A stretch of 64,000 nt of DNA from Adiantum capillus-veneris (GCA_014529385.2 CM043946.1:36769558-36833557), one strand, 5' to 3'; positions 49,354 through 59,070 are shown, counted from the stretch's first letter. Notes: generated by a model from the letters alone, not told the origin. Program-made: numbers and translations.

Positions 49354-52300
49354 TTATGTGCCATTTGGAAAACACTCTACTACCTTGAAAGGGCCTTCCC
49401 ACTTAATTTGAAACTTCTTTTGGAAGGTGTTGTCCAGCTTACTGTTGTAGCGCAAAACCAAGTCATGTTTCTTGATACCCTTACTTTTGACCTTTTCATT
49501 TATCTTTGCCAAAGCCCTATCTTGCATCTTCCCATAATGTTCCAATGCGCTCATCCTATCCAACTGGACCTCTTGTAACTGCAAGAGCCTCTCTTTGAAT
49601 GCATCACTAGGCGGCCCAAGCAACTTCTCTAACATCTTGACCGCAGGCAACTCTACCTCCACAGGCAATAGTGCTTCCTTTCCATACACCAAATGAAATG
49701 GAGTAAACCCTGTACCTGTCTTCACCGAAGTACGGTAAGCCCATAATGCACTAGGCAATTCCAAATCCCAATTCTTTCCTTGGTGCTCTGTCACTTTAGA
49801 AATAATTTGTACCAACTCACCATTGAATCTTTCATTTAAGCCATTACACTGTGGGTAATAAGGAGTGGTATGCTGATGCTTAATCTTCATCTTTGTGCAT
49901 AAGAAGTCTAGAAGTTTAGCTCTAAATCCTGGCCCCTTATCTGAAAGTAGCTCTAATGGCACCCCAAACTTGCAACATATTTCATGATACACAAATTTTG
50001 CCACATCCTTTGCAGTGATCTGTTTTACTGCTATAGCCTCTGCCCATCTAGAAAGATAGTCCACTGCCGTCAAAATATAGCTTTTGCCCCTGCTTGTGAT
50101 AGGTAACGGGCCTATTGCATCAATCCCCCACTTTTCAAACACATCAAACGCCATAATGGTTTTTCGTAGCTCTGGCTTCAACACTCTCTTCCCAAACGCT
50201 TGACACCTATTGCAAGACCTACACCAATGGTGAACATCCTTGTGCAAACTAGGCCATACATACCCCTCTTGCAAAATCTTATGCAAGGTGATCTTTAGAG
50301 CAAAATGGCCACCACATGCGCCTTCATGATTCTCTTCCAACACTCTGTAAAGCTCCTCCCGCCAAGGTACACGTCTCAACACGAGATCAGCCCCTTTCAT
50401 GTATAAAACATCACCAATCAATTTGTACCTGAATGCTCTACGCACAAAGCCATACTTCTTAGACTTCTGAATCTCCTTTGGAATGATTCCTGTTAGCAAA
50501 AACTCCTCTTCTTGAGCCAAACTTTCCCGGCCATGATAAAGAGGTAAATTGGTCCTCAACACAAATAGCTCCCCAATCATGCCTTGAGCTGCTTCATGTG
50601 CCTCTCCATTTAGAGCACGTTCAATGTGTTTGATGCTCCATGCTTCAAACTTTTTTAACAGGCCTTTAATTCTAAAGCACATTTCCTTCAATGAGGTGTT
50701 CTTGCTCTTCCACACACCCAGCACTTGCTTCACCACTAACAAGGCATCACCTTTTATGCTCAACCTTCGAACCCCATGCTTCAAACAAATGTGTAATCCG
50801 GCTTCCAATGTAGCATATTCAGCCTGATTGTTACTATGCGCATCCAATTTGAATCCTCTCTTGCATACTAGCTTCCCCTCTGGATCATAAAGTGTTATAC
50901 CCCCTGAAGCTGCATCATGGCTCTTTCTGTACGAACCATCAAAGAACAACACATGTGCATTGCTGATCTGTGGCACTTCTTCAACTACCTTTCTCACCAC
51001 CTCTTCCTTAACAATAAGGGGATTCTCCTTGTAGGTCAACAAATCAGCTAGGGTAGCCCTTGTACTATCTTCCACTAGAAAAGAGAACTCAAACTCTTGC
51101 AGCTCAATTACCCATTTCTTCACCACATTTGACATGTTAATACCATTAATTAACTGTGGCAAAAAGGCATAACTCGTCAAGAAAACAAAAGGCCGTGGTA
51201 GCAAGTAATGACGAAATCGTCGACAAGCAAATATTACGCTGGCCATCACTAGCTCTACTTCCGATAACTTTCTCTCCGCTACCAACTTCACTCGGCTTGC
51301 ACAATACACTGGCCTCATATAATGGCTGCCCTTCCCCTTTTGCAATAGCATGGCTCCAATGGCATCATCCCCTACTGAGGGATTTACATAAAAAACTTTT
51401 TCCCAATCAGGAGCCTGCATGGCTGACAAACCCCCTAACACCTCTTTCACCTCTTGAAACACTTCTTCACACTTGTCATCCCATTGCAATGGATCATGCT
51501 TTGCCACTTGCTGTAATGGATAGAGAAGCTGCGAAGACAATGGAATAAACCATGCCATGTACTTCACTTTGTGTATAAAGGTTGCCAATTGCTTCGTACT
51601 CATAGGTGATGGAAGAAGAATAATAGACTTCACCTTATCTGGATCAGCCTCAATGCCATTTTCTGACACCATATGGCCCAATAACTTCACCCTTGGCTGT
51701 GCTAGATGACATTTCTTTGGATTTAGTTGTCCTCCACATTCATCATATTGAGCCAATACCATCTGCAGCTTCTCATGGTGTTCAACCCTACTGCTATAAA
51801 CACAGAAGTCATCCATAAAAGCTTTAACACAACTACTAATGAATGGTTCCAACACCCAATTTGCTCTCTCTTGATAGAAGGAAGGTCCATTTGACAACCC
51901 AAATGGCAATACTGTGTAGCAGCCCCATGGCGTAATAAAAGTTGTCTTTGTGCGGTCTTTAAGAGCAATCTTCAATTGAAAATAGCCTGAAAAACCATCA
52001 CACACACTGTACCTCTCATAACCTGCCACTGAATCCAAGATCTGATCGATGAATGGAAGAGGATATGGGTTCTTCTTAGTGGCTGCGTTTAAGGGTTTAA
52101 AATCTACACAAATTCTCCACTTCCCATCCTTCTTTGGACTGACTACTACTGGACTCACCCATTCTGTGGTCTCCACAGGGACTATGAACCCTGCCTTCAA
52201 TAACTTGTCCACCTCTTCCCGCAAGGCTTCCATTTGCTCTTGACCCATCCTTCTTAGCCTTTGCCGCACTGGCTTAGCACCTTCTTTCAGCTCTATATGC

Positions 52301-52482
52301 ATCTCTTTGCCCTTGAACCCTCTGATCTCTTCATATGAAGTAATGAACAAATCAGGAAAACTAGCCAGCATATGCAAAAATATATCCTTCTCCATAGCTG
52401 AGAGGTCTCCACTAATCATTTGCGTCATTAATTCCTGCTTTTTTGACAACTCAACCTTGGTTTGCATCAGCCCTTCAATCAC
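49354..52482 (-). CDS. pol: Pol of gypsy-2: RT, RNase H, archaeal-type RNase H, integrase
   Basis: This is a 1042-codon frame without internal stops. The RT core is near residues 70-270 (EWVSPVVVSPKKDGKWRIC, VLPFGLSNG, FMDD near 220). The TPWGCYTVLPFGL block is two residues shorter than in gypsy-1, a small in-frame deletion. A degenerate gypsy RNase H follows (330-450). A second, complete-looking RNase H lies near 510-640 (VLFFDGSYRKS, NNQAEYATLEAGL, IKGDALLVVKQVLG), the dual arrangement known from Tat elements. Integrase has an HHCC finger (ENHEGACGGH and CRSCNRC) and catalytic D-D-E in WGIDAIGP, SDKGPGF and NERFNGEL; 35 residues separate the last Asp and Glu, the canonical spacing. It ends ECFPNGT without a chromodomain. 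A TAG at 52543 separates it from the protease in the same frame. Confidence 0.95.
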   Translation of the reverse strand: MIEGLMQTKVELSKKQELMTQMISGDLSAMEKDIFLHMLASFPDLFITSYEEIRGFKGKEMHIELKEGAKPVRQRLRRMGQEQMEALREEVDKLLKAGFIVPVETTEWVSPVVVSPKKDGKWRICVDFKPLNAATKKNPYPLPFIDQILDSVAGYERYSVCDGFSGYFQLKIALKDRTKTTFITPWGCYTVLPFGLSNGPSFYQERANWVLEPFISSCVKAFMDDFCVYSSRVEHHEKLQMVLAQYDECGGQLNPKKCHLAQPRVKLLGHMVSENGIEADPDKVKSIILLPSPMSTKQLATFIHKVKYMAWFIPLSSQLLYPLQQVAKHDPLQWDDKCEEVFQEVKEVLGGLSAMQAPDWEKVFYVNPSVGDDAIGAMLLQKGKGSHYMRPVYCASRVKLVAERKLSEVELVMASVIFACRRFRHYLLPRPFVFLTSYAFLPQLINGINMSNVVKKWVIELQEFEFSFLVEDSTRATLADLLTYKENPLIVKEEVVRKVVEEVPQISNAHVLFFDGSYRKSHDAASGGITLYDPEGKLVCKRGFKLDAHSNNQAEYATLEAGLHICLKHGVRRLSIKGDALLVVKQVLGVWKSKNTSLKEMCFRIKGLLKKFEAWSIKHIERALNGEAHEAAQGMIGELFVLRTNLPLYHGRESLAQEEEFLLTGIIPKEIQKSKKYGFVRRAFRYKLIGDVLYMKGADLVLRRVPWREELYRVLEENHEGACGGHFALKITLHKILQEGYVWPSLHKDVHHWCRSCNRCQAFGKRVLKPELRKTIMAFDVFEKWGIDAIGPLPITSRGKSYILTAVDYLSRWAEAIAVKQITAKDVAKFVYHEICCKFGVPLELLSDKGPGFRAKLLDFLCTKMKIKHQHTTPYYPQCNGLNERFNGELVQIISKVTEHQGKNWDLELPSALWAYRTSVKTGTGFTPFHLVYGKEALLPVEVELPAVKMLEKLLGPPSDAFKERLLQLQEVQLDRMSALEHYGKMQDRALAKINEKVKSKGIKKHDLVLRYNSKLDNTFQKKFQIKWEGPFKVVECFPNGT

Positions 52483-52542
52483 TTCATAAGGCCCTTCACT
52501 TTCATCTTCAACTTCATTCGCAAATGCGACTAAACCACACTC

Positions 52543-53142
52543 CTAGATTTCTTTATCCATCAAAAGAAATGCAACATCAGCATCCTCATCACTGCTGGTA
52601 GTGCTATCACTGTCCTCATCTGTCACCGTGGAAGAGTCTTCATCACTAGACTCATCCTCATCTTCATAAAGCTCCTCTAATCGTTTCCTTGTGTCCATAT
52701 TATAAAGCTTCTTGGTACCTGTCTTTCCATAGAGGCTAATCGTACCATGTCGCCAATCTTGAACAGCTCCCACTGCACGTAACCATGGTCTTCCCAGTAT
52801 AATAGGATATGCTCCCAACCTTGCTGGCATCACATGAAAATCAACCACTGCCTTTGCATCATATGCCTCCACTTCTAAGCTCTTTACAACACCCAAGCAT
52901 TTTACTTTTTGATGGTTTGCCAATCTGATCCGAAAACCTGACACCCTAGCCACTGTGAGACCCATCTTCTCATAGCATGAGTGTGTTATGACGCATATTT
53001 GGGCTCCGCCATCCACATAACCTTGTCCCAAATTTTTCCTTTTATGCCACACATCTACTATTGGACAAATGTCTGGTAGCTCGTCCATTGCCAACACCTT
53101 CACTGAACCTCTCTCTGGCTCTTTCTCCATTGGGTTAACCAT
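52543..53142 (-). CDS. Aspartic protease of gypsy-2
   Basis: YVDGGAQICVITHSCYEKMGL is the active-site region (DGGA), and YPIILGRPWLRAVGAVQDW is the C-terminal signature. An acidic Ser/Asp/Glu tail (DEDESSDEDSSTVTDEDSDS) links to Pol, as in gypsy-1. The ORF is in the same frame as gag and pol, with TGA at 53155-53157 before it and TAG at 52543-52545 after it. In gypsy-1 the gag-protease position is an Arg codon (AGA), so the TGA is probably a point mutation. Confidence 0.9.
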   Translation of the reverse strand: MVNPMEKEPERGSVKVLAMDELPDICPIVDVWHKRKNLGQGYVDGGAQICVITHSCYEKMGLTVARVSGFRIRLANHQKVKCLGVVKSLEVEAYDAKAVVDFHVMPARLGAYPIILGRPWLRAVGAVQDWRHGTISLYGKTGTKKLYNMDTRKRLEELYEDEDESSDEDSSTVTDEDSDSTTSSDEDADVAFLLMDKEI

Positions 53143-53154
53143 CCTCTTCCACTG

Positions 53155-54507
53155 TCACTTTAGCTTAGGCACCATCTCTATAAGCTGCCCAAAAGTAACA
53201 TCTGCCTTCCTGCTCGTCAGATCCTCCTTCAAGTCATAGCTTAATTGCCCATCCCCTAGTGGAAAATCTGAAACATGAAACTTTCGACGAGCTCTCCTTT
53301 TCCTCTTGGCCTTGACATCCTCGCCTTCATGGCTCTTTCCTTTCTTCTTACTAGGACCTAGGGCACTTCTTCCTTCCTTATCCTCTGTGGTCCTCTTCCC
53401 AATAGGCATCAATAATGTATCCTCTAGCTTTGATGCCTTCTCCAAGGTGACTACACTTAGCACTTTTGTCTTCCCTTTTTCCTCCTGGGTCAGTCCACTG
53501 GTTCCTTCGTCTCCCTTAATTTTGATGCCATAATCATTTGACCTAGTTAGCACCTGTCTTGGTAATGGATACATGTCTCCCCCCATCCTTGGTGGCTTAT
53601 CACATTGCGGGCTGATGTGACCCAACTCTCCACAATTGTAACAGGTGGGCGTCTGCCTCCAAAACCTACCATTGCTTTGTCCAACACCATTCCTAGGCCT
53701 TTCTTCACCTCCTGGCTGATTTGCAAACCTCCCTCGACCTCGATTATTTCCCACTTGACCTAGCATGTTTAGGCTGAGATTCTTCATCAAATCTACCATT
53801 TGCCTCATGTCTTGCCTTAGCCCATCATCTTGCATTGCTGTAGTGACCACTATTGGCATAACCTGAGTAGTAACAGGAACTACTGGTTCATGATGAACCC
53901 CTGACATGCGCCCTTGTAAAGACTCTATAGGCTGAAATTCATACCTCATTGGCAAAGACTCCACCCCTAACTGGCTCATTTTCCTCAGCTTCCACTCTTT
54001 GTTCCTTGCTACCTCTAGTGCATCCTCATATGCCCTAGGCTTCTTTAGCTCCACTCTCCAACGTATATTCTTCCAAAGACGAGCTAAGAACCTGTCCTTC
54101 TTCATCATGTCAGGCGGGGGTACCTGTGGTGCTAAAGCCTTGCACATTCGCTCCCATGCCAATGAAAACTTACGTATGTACGCATCTAGTGGCTCACCTT
54201 CCATCTGCACCAAACCTTGTACTTCTTGCCACACTTTGTCAGGATCTTCTATCTTCACAAACTCCACTTCCAATCCATGCCTTAGATTGTCCCAACTCAA
54301 TCTTACAGGTGGATCAGCCACACGCAACTCCTCTTCAAATGCCTTGGACCAAACTCGTGCATCACTCTTCAAACAAATTTGGAGAAGGCGTAACATTTGC
54401 GTAGGGTCATGAATCTGCTTGCTAATGCAGGCAACCTCCATCTTTTCCAGAAAGTCCTCCACATCTTCATCACTTCTTCCATGAAACTCCGGGTAAGAGA
54501 AAGCCAT
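53155..54507 (-). CDS. gag: Gag of gypsy-2
   Basis: 450 codons starting MAFSYPEFHGRSDEDVEDFLE. The gag domain (residues 1-190) includes WSKAFEEELRV, SWDNLRHGLEVEFV and LDAYIRKFSLAWERM. The zinc knuckle CYNCGELGHISPQC (CX2CX4HX4C) is near residues 288-301. The C-terminal part is basic (KAKRKRRARRKFHVSDF), and its DFPLGDGQLSYDL matches the start of the gypsy-1 protease ORF. Gag forms the particle and binds genomic RNA. Confidence 0.93.
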   Translation of the reverse strand: MAFSYPEFHGRSDEDVEDFLEKMEVACISKQIHDPTQMLRLLQICLKSDARVWSKAFEEELRVADPPVRLSWDNLRHGLEVEFVKIEDPDKVWQEVQGLVQMEGEPLDAYIRKFSLAWERMCKALAPQVPPPDMMKKDRFLARLWKNIRWRVELKKPRAYEDALEVARNKEWKLRKMSQLGVESLPMRYEFQPIESLQGRMSGVHHEPVVPVTTQVMPIVVTTAMQDDGLRQDMRQMVDLMKNLSLNMLGQVGNNRGRGRFANQPGGEERPRNGVGQSNGRFWRQTPTCYNCGELGHISPQCDKPPRMGGDMYPLPRQVLTRSNDYGIKIKGDEGTSGLTQEEKGKTKVLSVVTLEKASKLEDTLLMPIGKRTTEDKEGRSALGPSKKKGKSHEGEDVKAKRKRRARRKFHVSDFPLGDGQLSYDLKEDLTSRKADVTFGQLIEMVPKLK

Positions 54508-54591
54508 GGTTAGAGAACCCCTTCAAACACACGTGCAAGAACCCAAAACTTTTCACTACCCAATCCCCAGAAACTTCAATGGAGCTCAACT

Positions 54592-54834
54592 TTAGATAAG
54601 GACAAACACATGCACATCAAATGAGTTTTCATAGTTAATCATCGGAATGACAACATGCAAAGGACATTCCAGGATCTCTCTCAATCTTCTTGGCCCAAAC
54701 ATAAAGACTATGCGCTGCTGGAAAAAGATCTTTCTGGACACATGAACATTAATCTGAATTCTTTGAGTTAAATGAAAAGGAGTGAATTGAGGGCCATTTT
54801 GATCATCCATTAAAGCCAACCATGAAGCTCCCAA
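54592..54834 (-). CDS. Small conserved leader ORF of gypsy-2
   Basis: 80 codons, 84 bp before gag. It is related to the leader ORF of gypsy-1 at 3077-3316: both have PFH, an RKIF-QQRI block, FG, RL-EIL and a C-terminal SFDV. The product is unknown. The similar position in two diverged elements supports a real protein or a conserved RNA feature. Confidence 0.6.
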   Translation of the reverse strand: MGASWLALMDDQNGPQFTPFHLTQRIQINVHVSRKIFFQQRIVFMFGPRRLREILECPLHVVIPMINYENSFDVHVFVLI

Positions 54835-55525
54835 GAAGGCACACCTGACTCAACCTCTGATTTTGCCAAAATTTCAGCAGCATAACAGCATAAATGGCTC
54901 AAAATACCAAAAAACCAGCCATCATAACTTGGGAAAATTTCGACAGAGTTTCCCCAGAAGTAGAGCAGTAGGAACCCAAAATATAGACTGTCTATGTATG
55001 CATAAACTGTCAACAATAGAACCCGAGCATCAAGTAGGACTCACTAGTACATAGCCTATGGCGAGGTCACAAAAAGGGTGCTCCAGCTATCTGTATCACC
55101 GAAAGGATCTCCACATTTGAGAATCCCCCAACTCAATAAAAACCTCACGCTATCGACCCTCACACGAAGGCTAATGCAAAGCGTATATAGTCAAGTCTCA
55201 AAAATGACTATCTTCCAGACCAAGTCTCAGAAATGGTTGGGACTGCCAAATACAACCAAGTATGGCTCCACAAATGCGTACAATGGCAGTTTCCACAAGT
55301 AACGTACAATCTAGCAGACAATGCGCTCAAAGAGGCGCCAAGTGATGCATACCCACAACAACGGCAAGTGACATCATTGCTAGTATATCACTGTACTCCA
55401 GCTACCTGTACCTGTGTGAATCACCTGTACCTGTACCTCTCCCTGTAACCTGCAACCTGTAACCTGTAATCTGTAATCTCGAAGCTCGAAGCTCGAAGCT
55501 CGAAGCAGAAGGTACTCGAAGAAGA
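54835..55525 (-). other. Leader of gypsy-2 between PBS and small ORF
   Basis: No further convincing ORF is present. At 55395-55502 short words repeat on the plus strand: TACCTGTACCTGT-type, CCTGTAACCTG-type and four copies of CGAAGCT. Confidence 0.6.
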
Positions 55526-55543
55526 TCCTCCGTGGGGGCGCCA
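55526..55543 (-). other. Primer-binding site of gypsy-2
   Basis: The minus strand reads TGGCGCCCCCACGGAGGA, six bases inside the LTR. It is the same site as in gypsy-1 apart from one base. The cognate tRNA is not identified. Confidence 0.8.
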
Positions 55544-55549
55544 AAAGAA

Positions 55550-56695
55550 TGTGAGCGGGATCAAAACACACACAGCGTCTCTATAATGACCCGACACACA
55601 CTCTTGGGAAGATACACACACACACACTATGCGGCACCACTCGGCTTACACAACACACCTGGCCGAGACAGGGAACACACCTCTGGAGTGAGAGGAGAGA
55701 GACTATCCACTTGCCCACTCCACATAGACACACACACACACACACACATCCAAAAATCTCAGCTCAAAAGAGGAGAATTTCTGATGTTTAGATACAATTG
55801 AGCTTGGGCCAACACCAATGGGGCAAATAGCTCACACAATATGGGTAAAAGAAGCCAGATACAATCACAAACGGGAGCAGAAACTTCGCTCATAGGAGGA
55901 ACTTACACAGAAAAACAGTAGGAAAAGAGTGAGGAATTTGGAAAAATGGACAGCGCCATCGCGTTCGGAACGGCCCAAAACCCCAGTCTACAATGTCAAA
56001 GTGCTCAAATCCGACCTCGGATGAGCAGTTTACGGCCAAAACAGGCTCCAAAATGAGCAAAAACACACCTGCGGCTGTTCCTCCTCTCTTCTCCACGTTT
56101 TTTTCTGGTCTTCTCTCTGTTTTTTCAGTTCCCACACTTAGCTTTTTTAGTTGGGCACCCTTGGCCTTTTAGATGACCTCAAACGGACCCCGAACAGGCC
56201 AAAAACTGACCTCGCAGTGCATAGTTGTCACCTTTTTGCATCATCCGCACACCTGGCACTCAGCTTTTTTCCAATAATGCATCTCGCCACCACGTGAAGT
56301 GGCCCCAAAAAGTGGTCCTAATGATGACCTTTCTGCATAACTCTCACCAGAAAACACCCACGTTGTGTCTGTCCTCATCCGCGTGCAAATATTGACCTCG
56401 TTCGCCCTCCTGACGCCACTAGGTGCCATCTGACGCACTTGCTGACCTCACGTCGTCGGCCCGCGGATAGCTTCCTCGAGAAGTTTTACGTGCTACCAAC
56501 TCCTCCTTATTGTAGAAAAAACACACTAGTATTGATAATAGTGAAAATCGCTGCACTATGTACATGTTGTCCTACCTGTACACATGTGGGCCCCACGTAA
56601 CCACCTGTCTATGGAAATTGGGCAATCCTTTATTTGATGCACCATGCATGTATATGTACATATGCGCAATCCCTTGCTCCAAAAAACTCCTGACA
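55550..56695 (-). repeat. 5' LTR of gypsy-2
   Basis: Direct repeat of 47984-49133, with an AC run at 55733-55748 of different length. It acts as promoter for the minus-strand RNA. Confidence 0.93.
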
Positions 56696-56839
56696 CCGTT
56701 ATCTTCCAGATGGCCATCACTTGCGCAGAAGACAATCTGCTAGAACGAGTTGGGGCAGATTTATGTTTGCAATTAGAGATAGACGATGATACGGTGCAAG
56801 ATCTTATCGATGATGCCTCACTCGTCGAGGCCTAGGCCT
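56696..56839 (+). pseudogene. CACTA TnpD continuation and following exon
   Basis: Right after the gypsy LTR, the TnpD frame resumes with YLPDGHHLRRRQSARTSWGR, matching the usual region after the GH-R motif, then stops; the long C-terminal part of TnpD is missing. Another frame from 56710 encodes 41 acidic residues (MAITCAEDNLLERVGADLC...). A good splice donor, GTAAGT, follows at 56840, so this may serve as a 5' exon of the next gene. Confidence 0.6.
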
Positions 56840-56942
56840 GTAAGTGTTTGTGTGAAGAATTTGATTTAAAGTTAAGCTTAAAGTTAATTTAAACAACTAT
56901 GTTCTCACGCTTTATTTTACTTTCTTTGTGCAGGACTTTAGT

Positions 56943-58072
56943 ATGGCAGACAAGATTCCAGATCCCGCTTCCATGAGTGCAGATGCATTCATGGGCTTCG
57001 TTACACGGATGACCCTTGCTCACATGGCAGAGGCTTCTCAGTACTGGGTAGCCAGAGGCATGGGTACTACGCCTCCGGGCTTCAAACCCGAGGGTCTGAC
57101 GCCTAGGGGGGGGACGCCTACGGGGTTCAGGACGCCTATGGGTACGACGCCTTCTTCTCCCATCACGGCCGCTTCGACACCTAGGGGTGGGGCAGAGGTG
57201 GGTACGTCCTCATCTCCGCAGCATAGGCACACTCGCCGATCTCGGCGATTGTCAGGTAGAGGTGGTGGTTGCTGTGGAGGAGGGTCCATAGATGCTTCGA
57301 CCCCTCCTCGCTCACAACCCGCGTCCTACCCAGGCACACCTCTCGACACACCTCTTGGCACACCTTGGATACCTTGGGGGGCACATGATCCTAGTGCCTC
57401 CAAGATCTATACTATACGGGGAGATGGTTCTCTTGACATGGATAGAGTCGGGACTGAGATGCGACAGTGGATTTGGCAGCTCGTGGAGCTGCAGTTTTCG
57501 ACCAACATTCTGACGTCTTGGGATCAGCAAGAAAAGGAAAAAGTCACTTACATAGTGGAGACCATCCTGAGAGAGTACCAGCCTACTCCGGGTTCTTCCG
57601 TTGTTCCGGTGCGGTGGATCAAGGGTGTTGCACGGGACACCTTGAAACATCGACGAGATGCAGCTCGAAAGGCTTTCAGGACCGGCTCGTCGAAGCCTTC
57701 GGGCATCCCACACGAGACGTGGCTACAGATCAGGGAGGATGAGAGGACAGTGGCCACGCGGTTCAGACAGCAGCGTGAGGCCGCGCAGGTACGACAGATG
57801 ACTAGGGGGACATCTCATCTTCGCAGTGGAGGCTTCGACACCTTTCGCTATGAGTTTGTAAATCTTTAATCCAATCTTAACTATGGCATTTTTTAAAACG
57901 CGATGAATCATATATTACTTTGATTTTTGTATAAACGCAGAATCTTGCGATGCATCGAGCTCCGACACGCGAGGAGGAGTCAGATGGATATCGCAGAGGT
58001 ATCTATGAAGTACTGAATGATCTTGAAGCTTCAGGAGAGCCTATAGACTGGGAGGCCTTACAGTCTCGCTGA
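56943..58072 (+). CDS. CACTA second gene, plant transposase (Ptta/En-Spm) type
   Basis: ATG at 56943 lies nine bases after a splice acceptor (TTTGTGCAG, ending 56933). Exon 1 (56943-57857) encodes MADKIPDPASMSADAFMGF, a Thr/Pro/Gly-rich region (GTTPPGFKPEGLTPRGGTPT), and a conserved C-terminal domain: FSTNILTSWDQQEKEKV, VARDTLKHRRDAARKAF, then TSHLRSGGFDTFRYEF. That spacing resembles the plant transposase Ptta/En-Spm family accessory (TnpA-like) proteins. An intron, 57858-57940 (GTAAAT...GCAG), joins an exon encoding NLAMHRAPTREEESDGYRRG and ending at TGA 58070-58072. The frame is open throughout, the best-preserved gene in the transposon. The role is inferred: binding subterminal repeats. 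Confidence 0.75.
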
Positions 58073-58775
58073 TCGCTTGAGGTGATACGTTAATATGTGT
58101 AAGTTGATTTAATTAAGTCAGTATATGTGAAGTAATATCAATACTAATTTTGTGAGTTGTCCTATGTTCAGGTTGCGACGCCTAGTCATTAGTGGACCAG
58201 ATTTTATATATATGCTTTGTGAGACACAGACACGCTTCTGTGTCTCTTTTTTGTACAAACAGTTAGTGTTCAGGCACTTATTGTTTCCCTTATGGTTATG
58301 ATTATTGTCATTGTCATTGTATAGAGAGTTATTGTTTCTCTTTCTGGTTATGCTTATGGTTATTGTTAATTTTGTTTATGGTTATGGTTATCTGCATTAT
58401 GGTTTTGATCAAACTGGTTATAGCCGGTTATGGTTTTAAGTTATGATTATGGTTCGTTATGGTTATGCTTTTAAGTTATGGTTATGCTTTTCAGCTGGTA
58501 CGGTTGTCTTTCATTGGCCTTAAATCTCATGTGAGATCCTACATGGATAGCATGTAGGAGGCCTATACATGATATGGTTTTTTTTGAAAAGTTTATGTAA
58601 AAACAAAGGGAACTCTGCCAAAATTTATGCGCGCGGGAGCATGGTTGATATTTTGGTGCTTCTCGCTTTCTTGGGCAGAGGGCAGGAAGTCTGGCAGTGG
58701 CTGTGTCCATCTTTTAACTGGGCACAGGCCAGGCTACCTGCCCTCTTCCCAAGATTTTTTTTTTTCTGTTATGGT
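58073..58775 (+). other. CACTA 3' untranslated region with TTATGG repeats
   Basis: From about 58280 to 58500 the word GGTTATG(G) recurs many times in AT-rich DNA. No gene is visible. It probably holds the poly(A) signals of the upstream gene. Confidence 0.6.
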
Positions 58776-58973
58776 CGTCGCTATGTGCGTGGCAATCTAC
58801 GTCGCTATGTGCATGGCAATCTGCGTCGCTATGTACGTGGCAATCTGCGTCGCTATATGCGTGGCAATCTGCGTCTATTCCTGCATCGCAACTAGCAACT
58901 GGCTTCACAGCGACGCGGATAGCGACGCGCCGCGTCGATATCAGCGTCGATGACACCTTATTTTGTTGTAGTG
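58776..58973 (+). repeat. Right subterminal repeats and TIR of the CACTA element
   Basis: Four copies of a 24-bp unit (CGTCGCTATGTGCGTGGCAA and variants) start at about 58776, 58800, 58824 and 58848. Then come AGCGACGCGGATAGCGACGC and the terminus ending TTTTGTTGTAGTG at 58973. The core CGTCGCTAT is shared with the left end in opposite orientation. Confidence 0.85.
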
Positions 58974-59070
58974 ATTTGTAGAAAATTGGGCAGACTTTCT
59001 CACCAAGTCTATGCCCGCCTCTAAACAAACAACCTCATCTCGTAAGTTGAGTTTGATCCCTACTGGATGA
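58974..59070 (+). pseudogene. End of copia RNase H, right of the CACTA insertion
   Basis: After the 3-bp duplication the copia frame resumes with ENWADFLTKSMPASKQTTSS and ends at TGA 59068-59070. ADFLTK is the standard C-terminal signature of copia RNase H, missing from the part left of 44868. Confidence 0.9.

Larger units (their letters stand above)
47984..56695 (-). mobile_element. Nearly intact Tat-like Ty3/gypsy element (gypsy-2) inserted in the CACTA transposase gene
   Basis: The LTRs are 47984-49133 and 55550-56695 (about 1.15 kb, roughly 3% different by eye). The minus-strand order is 5' LTR, PBS, leader ORF, gag, protease, RT, RNase H, second RNase H, integrase, 3' LTR. The flanks share CCGT (47980-47983 and 56696-56699), with CCGTT possible depending on the exact edge. 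The TnpD frame continues across the insertion. Gag, protease and pol share one frame with only two stops. No chromodomain is visible. Confidence 0.93.
44869..58973 (+). mobile_element. CACTA (En/Spm) DNA transposon, 14.1 kb, inserted in copia RNase H
   Basis: The left end is CACTACAACACTAAATGAAG. The complement of the right end is CACTACAACAAAATAAGG, so the first ten bases match. Both ends are flanked by a 3-bp duplication, ATC (44866-44868) and ATT (58974-58976), with one change; CACTA elements make 3-bp duplications. Subterminal GCGTCG/ACGCGTATA-type repeats lie inside both ends. Inside are a TnpD-type transposase gene and a second Ptta/En-Spm-type gene. Joining the copia across the element with one 3-bp copy restores its frame. 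The TnpD gene is truncated and split by a gypsy element, so this copy is probably non-autonomous. Confidence 0.92.

Noticed and set aside
53155-53157. Programmed stop-codon readthrough at the gag-protease junction
   Set aside because: The stops in the two gypsy elements fall at different aligned positions; in gypsy-1 the residue at the gypsy-2 TGA is Arg (AGA). Simple mutation explains this better.
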